Origin: Bacillota bacterium
GTDB lineage: Bacteria > Bacillota > UBA5301 > JAMCQP01
Length of the DNA stretch: 39,461 nucleotides
Direction: 5' to 3'
NCBI GenBank assembly: GCA_023381695.1
Contig: JAMCQP010000014.1
Span: 1 to 39,461, forward strand
This document shows, piece after piece, positions 31,904 through 39,461 of this stretch (positions are counted from its first letter, which is position 1; every line of letters starts with the position of its first letter). The translations under genes were made by a program, and so were the position numbers. The notes under the pieces were generated by a model that searched no databases, was not told where the DNA came from, and saw nothing but the letters and a program-made list of their open reading frames with translations.

Positions 31904-34900
31904 CTATCCCCCCATCCTCGTCACTGCCTGATCGAACCACATCAACAGCTTCGCATCCTCTTGCAAAATGCTCTCCGGTATCTTTCTCGCCACCTCAATA
32001 ATGGTTCCATAATCCTTCTCCTGCCACGCCTTCTTGAACCCGGCTCGCACCGCCTCCATCCGGAACACCCTTAGCCGGCGCTGGGGTGAAGCCTTGTATT
32101 CCTCAAACTCGTGCAAAAGAGCCCGCTCCCGCAGTTTCTCCAGGTCGCCCGCCTTGTTCGGATCAGGTAGATACCAGCGGTCGCGCGCAGCAGCCAACAA
32201 CTCGGGATTTTGGGTCGCAAGACCGACCATGTCTTCTGTAGCCTGTCCGGCGGCCATTTCGTCCTGCATGATCTTGCGCAGCTTGTCGCTTTGCTTCATC
32301 CACGATATCAGTTGGGGCGAGATGGGACCTTTTCCGTCGTACATCAGAAAGTTCTGCTCTAGCAGTTCCTTTAGCTCCAGAGTCTTCTCGTGCTTTTGCC
32401 AACCACCGATCTCTCTCATGAACTGCGGGTGCAACTCCTGGAAGGACTGCGGCTTCTTGGTAAGCTGCTGCTTAAGCCATTGGATGGCCGAAGACTCATC
32501 GGTGACGAAGAGCGAAAGCTGCAGGATCTCCTTAACGGTCATGCGCTTCCGATCATACTCCGCCACCTGGTCCGGCAGGAAGTACATTCCATCACGCTCC
32601 GAAAAGCGCTTGGCCAGCCCCTGGTAGAACTCCGCCGCCGTCAGTGGCACGGTTACTCCTCGCCGGACATGGAAAGCCACCATGCGGTCGAAGAGTAGGT
32701 AATTCACCCGTTCGGCGATTACCTCGGCCTTACCATCCCTGGTAACAAAGACTGGAAGCTTCTTCAGGTGGGTTCGCACGAAATCCCAGACGCCTTCCTC
32801 AGTGCCAGCCGTAAGCCTAAATCGTTGTTCCAGGCCACCGTTGGGTTTGTAGCAGGAGATGACCAGATCCTGCTTGACAGCAGTGCTGGTTACTTGACGA
32901 TAAGAGCCTTGCTGCTTATCAAGTGTTCGCACGTCAGCCACGACGAACCCAGCGTATTGCATCGCTTCCTGAATGGCATTCCAGACGGCGTTACGGGAGT
33001 TGTGGAAGACCACCGTCATCCAGCGCCCCGGCTTGAGTACCCGGTAGTATTCCTCAAAGCAACGCTGTATCAGGTGTTGGTACTCAGGCAGCCCCTTCTT
33101 CTTGAACTTGTCTACGATGGCTTCGGGCGCGGCATTGGTGATCACCCGGTGCCATGATTCAGCCAGGAAGTTCAGATCCGCGTAGTAGATGTTCTCGCCG
33201 AACGGTGGGTCAGTGAAGATGTAATCGATACAGTCGCTATCTAAGCCGAGGCAGGTCGTGGAACTCGTTGAGATGACTGTTTCGCCATATGTAGCGTACT
33301 GATTGCTAAAGGCCTTCATAAGTCTGTTGAGTTTGCCTTCGTGAACGTACCATGGACTTAGTTCCGAGTGCTGGGACGGAACATAGTAGATCCCCTTCAT
33401 ATACTGCGATACTTGGGAGAAACCCGTTGGCCGGTAGGAATTGCAGACTGATGTGGTCCAAAATCCTTGCTCGGCGAAAAACAAAAGCATATGCCGGACG
33501 CGAGCATCGGGATAGGCGTTAGCCTTCCGCCAGAGAACGGCAAGCGCGTAAGCAGCCCGGGGTAAGAAAAAGTGGTGAATGTGTGTTACACCCGCCTTGT
33601 CCATGCGAGCCCGCTCGTGTGTCATATGCATTGGTGGTATTTCAGTAATCGGTATTTCTGGGGGTACTGAAATGGGGGCAATTCTTTCGAGAAGCTTCAA
33701 ATCGAACTCATCCGGTGTTTTCTCATATCGCCTCGCGCCAACTTTATATGAGATCAGTGATGGCCTCCGTTTGGGCACTCGAATCGTCGTTTCAAGTGCA
33801 GGACCAAACCGGGTCTCGTAGCAACGATCCATTCTTTGTTTTGATAATACACTACCGCAATGTGGACAGGGGAAAGTTTCCTTGACGCGCTTGGTCTCCT
33901 CATCAAGGGCTTCATCAAGAAAAACGACTTCACCGGCGCAGTCGGGGCAGGTAAAGACCTCGCTCCAGACGGTGTATTCGATTGTACCGAGTGCTGGGGA
34001 CTGAGGACTAAGCAAGGAGCGGATTTCATCAACAGTCTTGCAGGCACGAAGCTTCTCGGCCCATTGCTCCGGAGACTCAGCCCTGAGCGTCCGGTACATC
34101 CACCCGATTTCCCGCTCGACTTCTTCAAGAATTTGCTTTCCAGCCCTGGCGAATTCACGCACATCGAACGGCAGATTGTAGTTGGCGGCGATGAAAGTGG
34201 CGGCAGGCGAAAGGTCGTTGAGCATAACGCGACGCGCGCCCCACACAGGCTTCGCCAACCCCTGCTTCTCGAAATCAGCCTCGACCTTCCGCCGATATTC
34301 CTCCGGAGCGCAGCCACACCATTGAGCAGCGACGCCGGTCATGCCCGAACCACAGAACCCGTCCAGTACAACATCGCCTGGTTCTGTATAATGGAGGATG
34401 GAAGGAACAATGGCCAGATGCGGCACCTTTGTATGGTAAGAATGCGCCTTATAGATCGGGTCCGTTTTCCCTTCGCTTACATCGACAGCGAACGGTTCCC
34501 GGCTATACGGTTTGTCCGGATCATAGGGCTTGCCGTAATTCCGGATGAACTCGCCGATAAACGGGTTTGGGCAAGCGGTATAGTACGGCGGATCTGAGAG
34601 GGTGAGGATATCCTCGATTTTCCCGTGGGGAAAGCCAACCTCGTCCTTCCAATGCTGCAAAAGATCCTTGCCGGCCTCTCCCTGACGCATCCGCTGTGCC
34701 AGTTCGCGCAGGCTGGCATCATCGCCCATGGGCCAGTTCTCTATGGACTTCATACGGTTGAAAGCATCGTCCACAGAAGTGAATGGAACCCCACCCAGCT
34801 TGGCGTGCAACTCCTCCAGTCCCACCCGGAGCTTATCAAGGAAGTAGGCGCGCCTCGCCTCGCTGTTCTCGAATGTCAGACCAAGACACTCAACTGGACC

Positions 34901-34957
34901 GCGTTCCTTCGTGGCCTCCTCGCGAAACAGTCCGCTTGCACTGGGTAATCCACTCAT
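31904..34957 (-). CDS. pglXI: BREX type 3 DNA adenine methyltransferase PglXI
   Basis: A 1017-residue methyltransferase with SDPPYY (121-126), a SAM loop VVLDGFCGSGMTG (197-208) and a second FTDPPFGENIYYADL (about 581-595). A zinc ribbon is formed by CPDC (337-340) and CPHC (364-367). The DUF1156-like layout with split DPPY motifs is that of the methyltransferase in type 3 BREX, which marks host DNA and, with other parts, blocks unmarked phage DNA. The ATG at 34957 has AGAGG seven bases ahead, the ATG at 34984 has none. It follows brxC by 53 bases. Confidence 0.93.
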   Translation of the reverse strand: MSGLPSASGLFREEATKERGPVECLGLTFENSEARRAYFLDKLRVGLEELHAKLGGVPFTSVDDAFNRMKSIENWPMGDDASLRELAQRMRQGEAGKDLLQHWKDEVGFPHGKIEDILTLSDPPYYTACPNPFIGEFIRNYGKPYDPDKPYSREPFAVDVSEGKTDPIYKAHSYHTKVPHLAIVPSILHYTEPGDVVLDGFCGSGMTGVAAQWCGCAPEEYRRKVEADFEKQGLAKPVWGARRVMLNDLSPAATFIAANYNLPFDVREFARAGKQILEEVEREIGWMYRTLRAESPEQWAEKLRACKTVDEIRSLLSPQSPALGTIEYTVWSEVFTCPDCAGEVVFLDEALDEETKRVKETFPCPHCGSVLSKQRMDRCYETRFGPALETTIRVPKRRPSLISYKVGARRYEKTPDEFDLKLLERIAPISVPPEIPITEIPPMHMTHERARMDKAGVTHIHHFFLPRAAYALAVLWRKANAYPDARVRHMLLFFAEQGFWTTSVCNSYRPTGFSQVSQYMKGIYYVPSQHSELSPWYVHEGKLNRLMKAFSNQYATYGETVISTSSTTCLGLDSDCIDYIFTDPPFGENIYYADLNFLAESWHRVITNAAPEAIVDKFKKKGLPEYQHLIQRCFEEYYRVLKPGRWMTVVFHNSRNAVWNAIQEAMQYAGFVVADVRTLDKQQGSYRQVTSTAVKQDLVISCYKPNGGLEQRFRLTAGTEEGVWDFVRTHLKKLPVFVTRDGKAEVIAERVNYLLFDRMVAFHVRRGVTVPLTAAEFYQGLAKRFSERDGMYFLPDQVAEYDRKRMTVKEILQLSLFVTDESSAIQWLKQQLTKKPQSFQELHPQFMREIGGWQKHEKTLELKELLEQNFLMYDGKGPISPQLISWMKQSDKLRKIMQDEMAAGQATEDMVGLATQNPELLAAARDRWYLPDPNKAGDLEKLRERALLHEFEEYKASPQRRLRVFRMEAVRAGFKKAWQEKDYGTIIEVARKIPESILQEDAKLLMWFDQAVTRMGG

Positions 34958-35010
34958 GTTTCTACCTCTCTTTTCATCTTCCATGAGTCACAACGCTTTG
35001 GTTCAAAAAC

Positions 35011-38000
35011 CTACTCCAATACTATCCTTACCTTGCCGGGCTCCTTCCCCCTGGCCAGCTCATTCAGATATTCCTCGAAGCGCTTCTTCAACTCCGCCAG
35101 CGTAGCGGGCGAGCCGCCGGAGAAGAGGGCTCCACGGAGGTCTTCCATCTTCACCGGCACCCTGATCAGCCCGGAAAGAGCCTCCTGCAAGGCATGGAGG
35201 AATTCCTGGTCGATTTCCCCCGGCAGAGTACGCCTTTTCCTGAAGTCGTCCAGAAGCCTCCTCGCTTCAGGCCTTAAGAGGACCAGATTATCCCGGGTCG
35301 TGGGATCCTCCAGGTTATCTAGTAGGGTTTTGGTCCAATTCCCGACGAGCGCATCGAGCCTCTCATCCAGCGCGTCGAGTGCCTGCCCTGCCGGCTTATA
35401 TTCGCAGTGCGGGCATACGGGTGAGGCGTCCAGGTCACGTTCGGTAAGCGCAAAACAGCTCTTCAGACCAGCCAGATCGTTCTGGAAGCCGGACAACGCT
35501 TGGCGAGGCAAAAGGTCGATGGTGGAGAGTTTTTGCAATACCATTATCCGTTCATCGTGTACGAATTGGGCCTTACGCTTATCTTCGTTCACCCCCAGCC
35601 GCGCCCTGGTGTGCAGGGAGAGGTAGGCCTGGACATAGGCTTTCTTGAGTTCGGCGAGCTTGCGTTGGGTCTCCTGGCGGAAGACCGCCGCCCGGCGTCT
35701 GGCCGGATCATTGATCTGGCCGAGGACCTCATCGCGGGCCGCCTTCATCTTTTCGATCCATTCATGCCCGGTGGGAAGGACAGCTTCGGCTGTAGCCAGG
35801 TAGGAAGCCAGAGGCCCGAGATCCGCCGCCAGCCCTTTCAGAGCTTCCACCTCCTGCAAGGCCGCGAGACCTTCCTGGTGAGCGGCCACTTCCGCAGCAT
35901 CATGACGGAAATTCTTGAGCTTACCCGGCGAATTATACACCTGTAGGGACTCCAGGAAGGTTTTGGTTTCATCCATCTGAGAACGCAGGTTCCCGGCCTC
36001 ATCAGCGGTAACCAGGCTCTTACTCCAGAAAGGCAAGCCGCTTCTGAGGCTTTCCTGCGCCAGAACCAACCTTTCGAGCTTCTGCGCTGCGGCCTTTTGC
36101 AGTTCCTGAACCGGCTCTTCTTTTCCTTGAGTAACCAATTGCGCCATGCCCGGCGTGAGCCCCAGGAACTCAAACAGCGCCTTGAGCGCGGGCAGGTTCC
36201 ACTCCTTGGGCGGCTCAATGTGCTTAAAGTTCGCAAGATCTTCGATGGCGGTCCCTGCCAGTTGGGCAAGGTTCGTGGCGTCGAACTTTTTCCCCGGAAT
36301 AGCCAAAACCACGTCGCCCGAGTAGACCAGCGCCGCCAGAAGAACCACCAGCCATTCCGGTTCCAGGCGGTACCCTTTGTCCGGCGCGAAGTACTCGACG
36401 CCATAGACCTCCTGCACCAGCTCGACGCGGTTGACCACCTGGCCCTGACCCTTCCTCCGCAGGAGATCAAGAATGTGTTTAGCGTACTTTGACCGATAGG
36501 GATCCAGGCGGTCGCCGTCCAGGAGTCCCAATGCGTCCAGCACCGCCGTGGCCTGCTTGGTGCGGCTTTGCCCGGCGATGGCCCGCAGCGCATCCTGGGC
36601 CGCCTGAGCCCGGTTCGCCCCGGTGATGAGCACCGAAAAGACGGGGTATTCAGGAGCCTGATCCTGAAAGTGTGCTCCGAGGCAAATCCCGGCCACGGTG
36701 TTCACCAGGTCGCGGAAGTTGATCCGCTCGCTGGAGGTAGAACCGGAAAGCTCCCGGAGCGGCTTCTCCTTGAACCACTCGGTCAGGGATTTGGTCCGCC
36801 CCTGGTAGATGACCTCGAAAGCCGTGGAAATGTTTTGCCTCAGCCACTGAACCAGTTGCTGCAGGAAGCTGGACGCCTTGGCTTCGTAGATGGACCTGGT
36901 ATAGCCGGAGGCCGTGGAGGCCAGATCCAGGGCTGCGGCATAGTTCCGGAGCGCAGCACGGAACGCGTCGTCCCTGCCCTTCAGGCGGAAGAAGACTTCG
37001 TCGGCTTTCTTCTCGTCTTTAAAATATGGTGGCTCGAAGGGCTGGATGAAGTAAAGGTAAAAATCGCGTGGTGGCACCGCTGTCGAACGCTCGTTGGGCG
37101 CGCCGAAGAAAAGGTACCCCTGGCGCGCGGCCTTGTGATCCGGCCACTCCAGCTCGTGCTGCCAGATTCTGTACCCGGTGACGTAGGTTTGGTCCGTGCA
37201 CTCTATGACCCGCTTCAGGGCTTCGTAGTAGTAACGGTCGAGCTGGGAGGCCTCAAGGCTCTCAGCTCGCTTTTCGATCAGGGCGTCGAAGTCCTCGGTC
37301 TTCTTCAGGTCCAGGTAATACTGGCGGTTGTCCGGGTTCGATGAGATGAACTGGCCGCTCACCGTCTTGTGGATCTCCCGCAGCACCGTTTCCACCTGGG
37401 AAAGCAGGTCATCGGCGGGATCCCCGCCCAGTTCTTCGATTCCGGGTTGGTACAGGCAGAGCCCGTCTCGCAGCTCTTCGGCCGTAGCGCCCAGGGGCGC
37501 GTAAATGTCCCCGGTGGTGAGCCGGTACACCGACAGGGCATGGATAACGCGCAGCGCCATGGGCGTGTACGCAGGCCGGGTGAAGGCTTGCTGAATGCGG
37601 GCCTCCAGTACCTGGCTGCAATCGATCACCGCCTTGATGTCTGGATCGGCGCGGAAGGCCGGGTTTTCACGCAGGATAGCCCAGTAGCTGTCGTACGCGA
37701 TCAGGCCGGGCCAGCCGGCCGGGACCTCCCGGTCGAGCAGCCTCTTCATGGCCAGCGAAAGGGCTTTAAGCACCTCGCGCTTCTCCGCTGCCTTGATCTG
37801 CTCGAAAACATCGATATAATCTGGATGCACAGGAAAGAGGCGGACAAACTCGTCCATCCGCTCGTTCATTCGCCCATAGAATCTGGCAAAAGGACCAAGA
37901 TACTCGCGAATTTTGACCTGCTGTTCACCGGCCTTCTTGAGCAAGCGCTCGGCCACCACGAATTTGATGTCGGTGCGGGCGATCAATACCTGCTCAAAGC

Positions 38001-38718
38001 GATCCTTGACCCGGCGGATGCTATCCGCGGCAAAGGAAAAACGGGGGCTGTCAAAGATAGCCTCCTGCACGCCGGCAATAAAGCGGAAGCGCAGGTCCTT
38101 GCAAACCTCGCCAATTTCGCGGAGGAAATTCAGGTCCAGGATGAGTTCCTGATCCTTGCGCGTGCGCAGGTAATCGAGGAGCTCGTCCACCACCAGAAGG
38201 AGGCCATGATCGGGATATTCCTGGTGGAATGCGGCCATCATCTCTTCGAAGGCCCGCTTGTTGTTAGGCACTTCGGCCGCCGACGGGAAGGAGTAGTTCA
38301 CTCCCATGGCCGCCAGGTGTTCTTCCAGTTCGCCCACCAGGATATCGCGCAAAGACATGGTGGTGGCCCCGATCTCGGTGCGCACCACTTTGAAGCGACC
38401 GCCGATCTGCCGGGCGGCTTCCGCCACGCCGGCGTTGTTGACCTGCGCGATGAAGTCCGCATTCTCGGCCAGGGCGGAGAGCACCGACATAAGATGGGAT
38501 TTGCCGGTACCGTAATTACCCACGATCAGGAGTCCCTTATTATCCGCGGGCCGGTCGAACTGAAGCTGAGGAATGACGAAACCGGTCAGCTTTTCGGCCA
38601 TTTCCCGGGAGATGACGTAGGTCTCGACCAACTGGCGGGCAACGGCCTCCTTATCCGCGTCCCGCAACTGAACCACAGATTCGATGGGCTCAAACTGGAT
38701 CAAATCCCGATACTTCAT
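35011..38718 (-). CDS. brxC: BREX P-loop ATPase BrxC (PglY-like)
   Basis: A 1235-residue AAA-type ATPase with Walker A GNYGTGKS (67-74) and Walker [13 protein letters not shown] near 165. Long coiled-coil-like helices fill the C-terminal half, and a CPHC pair near residue 1120 suggests a small zinc knuckle. BrxC is a core part of BREX and is expected to form large ATP-driven assemblies with the methyltransferase and PglZ. The ATG at 38718 is preceded by GGGGAGGAAGG. A long alternative frame on the plus strand is a shadow of this gene. Confidence 0.93.
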   Translation of the reverse strand: MKYRDLIQFEPIESVVQLRDADKEAVARQLVETYVISREMAEKLTGFVIPQLQFDRPADNKGLLIVGNYGTGKSHLMSVLSALAENADFIAQVNNAGVAEAARQIGGRFKVVRTEIGATTMSLRDILVGELEEHLAAMGVNYSFPSAAEVPNNKRAFEEMMAAFHQEYPDHGLLLVVDELLDYLRTRKDQELILDLNFLREIGEVCKDLRFRFIAGVQEAIFDSPRFSFAADSIRRVKDRFEQVLIARTDIKFVVAERLLKKAGEQQVKIREYLGPFARFYGRMNERMDEFVRLFPVHPDYIDVFEQIKAAEKREVLKALSLAMKRLLDREVPAGWPGLIAYDSYWAILRENPAFRADPDIKAVIDCSQVLEARIQQAFTRPAYTPMALRVIHALSVYRLTTGDIYAPLGATAEELRDGLCLYQPGIEELGGDPADDLLSQVETVLREIHKTVSGQFISSNPDNRQYYLDLKKTEDFDALIEKRAESLEASQLDRYYYEALKRVIECTDQTYVTGYRIWQHELEWPDHKAARQGYLFFGAPNERSTAVPPRDFYLYFIQPFEPPYFKDEKKADEVFFRLKGRDDAFRAALRNYAAALDLASTASGYTRSIYEAKASSFLQQLVQWLRQNISTAFEVIYQGRTKSLTEWFKEKPLRELSGSTSSERINFRDLVNTVAGICLGAHFQDQAPEYPVFSVLITGANRAQAAQDALRAIAGQSRTKQATAVLDALGLLDGDRLDPYRSKYAKHILDLLRRKGQGQVVNRVELVQEVYGVEYFAPDKGYRLEPEWLVVLLAALVYSGDVVLAIPGKKFDATNLAQLAGTAIEDLANFKHIEPPKEWNLPALKALFEFLGLTPGMAQLVTQGKEEPVQELQKAAAQKLERLVLAQESLRSGLPFWSKSLVTADEAGNLRSQMDETKTFLESLQVYNSPGKLKNFRHDAAEVAAHQEGLAALQEVEALKGLAADLGPLASYLATAEAVLPTGHEWIEKMKAARDEVLGQINDPARRRAAVFRQETQRKLAELKKAYVQAYLSLHTRARLGVNEDKRKAQFVHDERIMVLQKLSTIDLLPRQALSGFQNDLAGLKSCFALTERDLDASPVCPHCEYKPAGQALDALDERLDALVGNWTKTLLDNLEDPTTRDNLVLLRPEARRLLDDFRKRRTLPGEIDQEFLHALQEALSGLIRVPVKMEDLRGALFSGGSPATLAELKKRFEEYLNELARGKEPGKVRIVLE

Positions 38719-38776
38719 TCCTTCCTCCCCACATTTCACGGCCTTTTTCCTCTATCCCGTCAGCCTTGAGTTGTCG

Positions 38777-39253
38777 CTATCTGCCAGGGACTGAGTCCAG
38801 ATTTACCACCAGGAAATCGTGAACCGCATAGCGTCTATATTCATGATGCTCTGGTGCCGCGTAAGTCAAGTATCCATTATCGATGGTTCCATTCCAAGAC
38901 GCAACGATGATCCTGTTGCGCGAGATGCCTTGCAGTAGTCGAAGCGGGTCCTGTTTGAGCATTACGTCAAACAAGATTTCGGTATTGTCGAGCAGGACCA
39001 CATCACTCGGCGACATATCCACGATCTCCGAGAGCAACCTGGGTAGTTGCAGCACCCGTCGGCGCTCGGTAAGGTCGAGCATGCGGCGCGAGAGCTCAAG
39101 ATTGAGGTTTAGTAAGGGGGCACCTGTGTGCTTGTGTACTTCCTTAAGGAGACGGGTCTTACCCTTGCCCGCCGGCGCCACCACCAGGATGAGGCGGTAA
39201 TAGAGCTCGGCCGCCTGGCTGATTCTCTGTGTGAGTAGATCGGCAAACGTCAT
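38777..39253 (-). CDS. brxF: BREX type 3 small P-loop protein BrxF
   Basis: A 158-residue ATPase with Walker A VAPAGKGKT and Walker B-like DVVLLDNTEILFD. This small P-loop protein is the first gene of type 3 BREX and separates it from other BREX types. GGGAGGAGG lies about eight bases ahead of the ATG at 39253, giving the usual length; ATGs at 39307 and 39352 would add residues with weaker ribosome sites. It ends 58 bases before brxC. No convincing promoter could be picked in 39254-39370. Confidence 0.88.
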   Translation of the reverse strand: MTFADLLTQRISQAAELYYRLILVVAPAGKGKTRLLKEVHKHTGAPLLNLNLELSRRMLDLTERRRVLQLPRLLSEIVDMSPSDVVLLDNTEILFDVMLKQDPLRLLQGISRNRIIVASWNGTIDNGYLTYAAPEHHEYRRYAVHDFLVVNLDSVPGR

Positions 39254-39370
39254 GAGTAAGTCCTCCTCCCGAAAGCGGGGCTCCCGGTCAAGGGAGGTGA
39301 TGACCATGTTCTTTTTCCAAAATGGCAGAAGGTCCTTAGTGGTTAAAAACATAATTACGGTGACGTATTT

Positions 39371-39460
39371 TTAGCAAGCCGCGCTAACCAGTTCCTTTAT
39401 CTCTGGTTTTTCACATGACAGCTTGGAGCACAAACGGCCCAGATCTGCTCGTGTAAAAAT
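39371..39460 (-). CDS. Possible C-terminal end of a gene upstream of brxF
   Basis: A frame enters from the window edge and ends at TAA (39373-39371): FTRADLGRLCSKLSCEKPEI, then KELVSAAC. It has the look of a real helical C-terminus but is only 29 residues long, so no family can be named. If real it would be the gene before brxF, perhaps a regulator of the operon; that is a guess. Confidence 0.35.
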   Translation of the reverse strand: MFTRADLGRLCSKLSCEKPEIKELVSAAC

Positions 39461-39461
39461 C

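Noticed and set aside
37369-38769. Long plus-strand open frame of 466 codons
   Set aside because: It is the antisense shadow of brxC, which has Walker motifs, a ribosome site and operon context.

Overview
The window reads as a defence island of a Firmicutes-like bacterium. Shine-Dalgarno sites are strong and purine-rich, several starts are GTG or TTG, one promoter is a textbook sigma-A type, and toxin-antitoxin modules are dense. Two points hint at a diderm or otherwise unusual envelope: the sugar-binding protein has a signal peptide without a lipobox cysteine, and the RHS toxin tip looks peptidoglycan-directed. This placement is an inference; no rRNA or other marker is present.

Layout. 1-3327: the 3' part of an RHS polymorphic toxin gene, interrupted by an in-frame TAG, with an AT-rich lytic-transglycosylase-like tip, a secreted putative immunity protein, and a second decayed RHS fragment. 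About 3328-4592: an IS3-family element with a likely -1 frameshift. 4542-5251: a RelE-type toxin-antitoxin pair. 5376-9792: a LacI-type regulator with a sugar-binding protein and two permeases, without an ATPase, and with a perfect 16-bp operator palindrome upstream of the regulator. 9924-12605: an AbrB/PIN pair between decayed copies of a neighbouring locus, an MNT antitoxin with a broken HEPN toxin, and a second antitoxin/PIN pair. 12626-16030: an SDR without its catalytic Lys, a flavodoxin, a GyrI-like fragment, an MBL-fold hydrolase and an alpha/beta hydrolase. 16112-18411: two tautomerase paralogues, one missing its N-terminal Pro, flanking a HigBA module.

18543-39253 (minus strand) is the centrepiece. 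It is a complete type 3 BREX operon in the canonical order brxF, brxC, pglXI, [insert], brxHII, pglZ, brxA. Between pglXI and brxHII lies a compact six-gene set that looks like a complete type III-B (Cmr) CRISPR effector: Cmr1-, Cmr6-, Cas10/Csx11-, Cmr4-, Cmr5- and Cmr3/Csx10-like proteins. These genes are co-directional, mostly overlapping or a few bases apart, and the first starts two bases after the pglXI stop. The Cas10-like subunit has no GGDD cyclase motif but keeps an HD pair. The Cmr4-like subunit keeps the His and Asp expected of the RNA-cleaving backbone. The window holds no CRISPR array, cas1, cas2, cas6 or CARF effector. The simplest reading is a hybrid BREX-RAMP system in which an RNA-binding, possibly guide-dependent complex is expressed with the BREX methyltransferase, helicase and phosphatase-like proteins. 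I do not know of a described system with this architecture.
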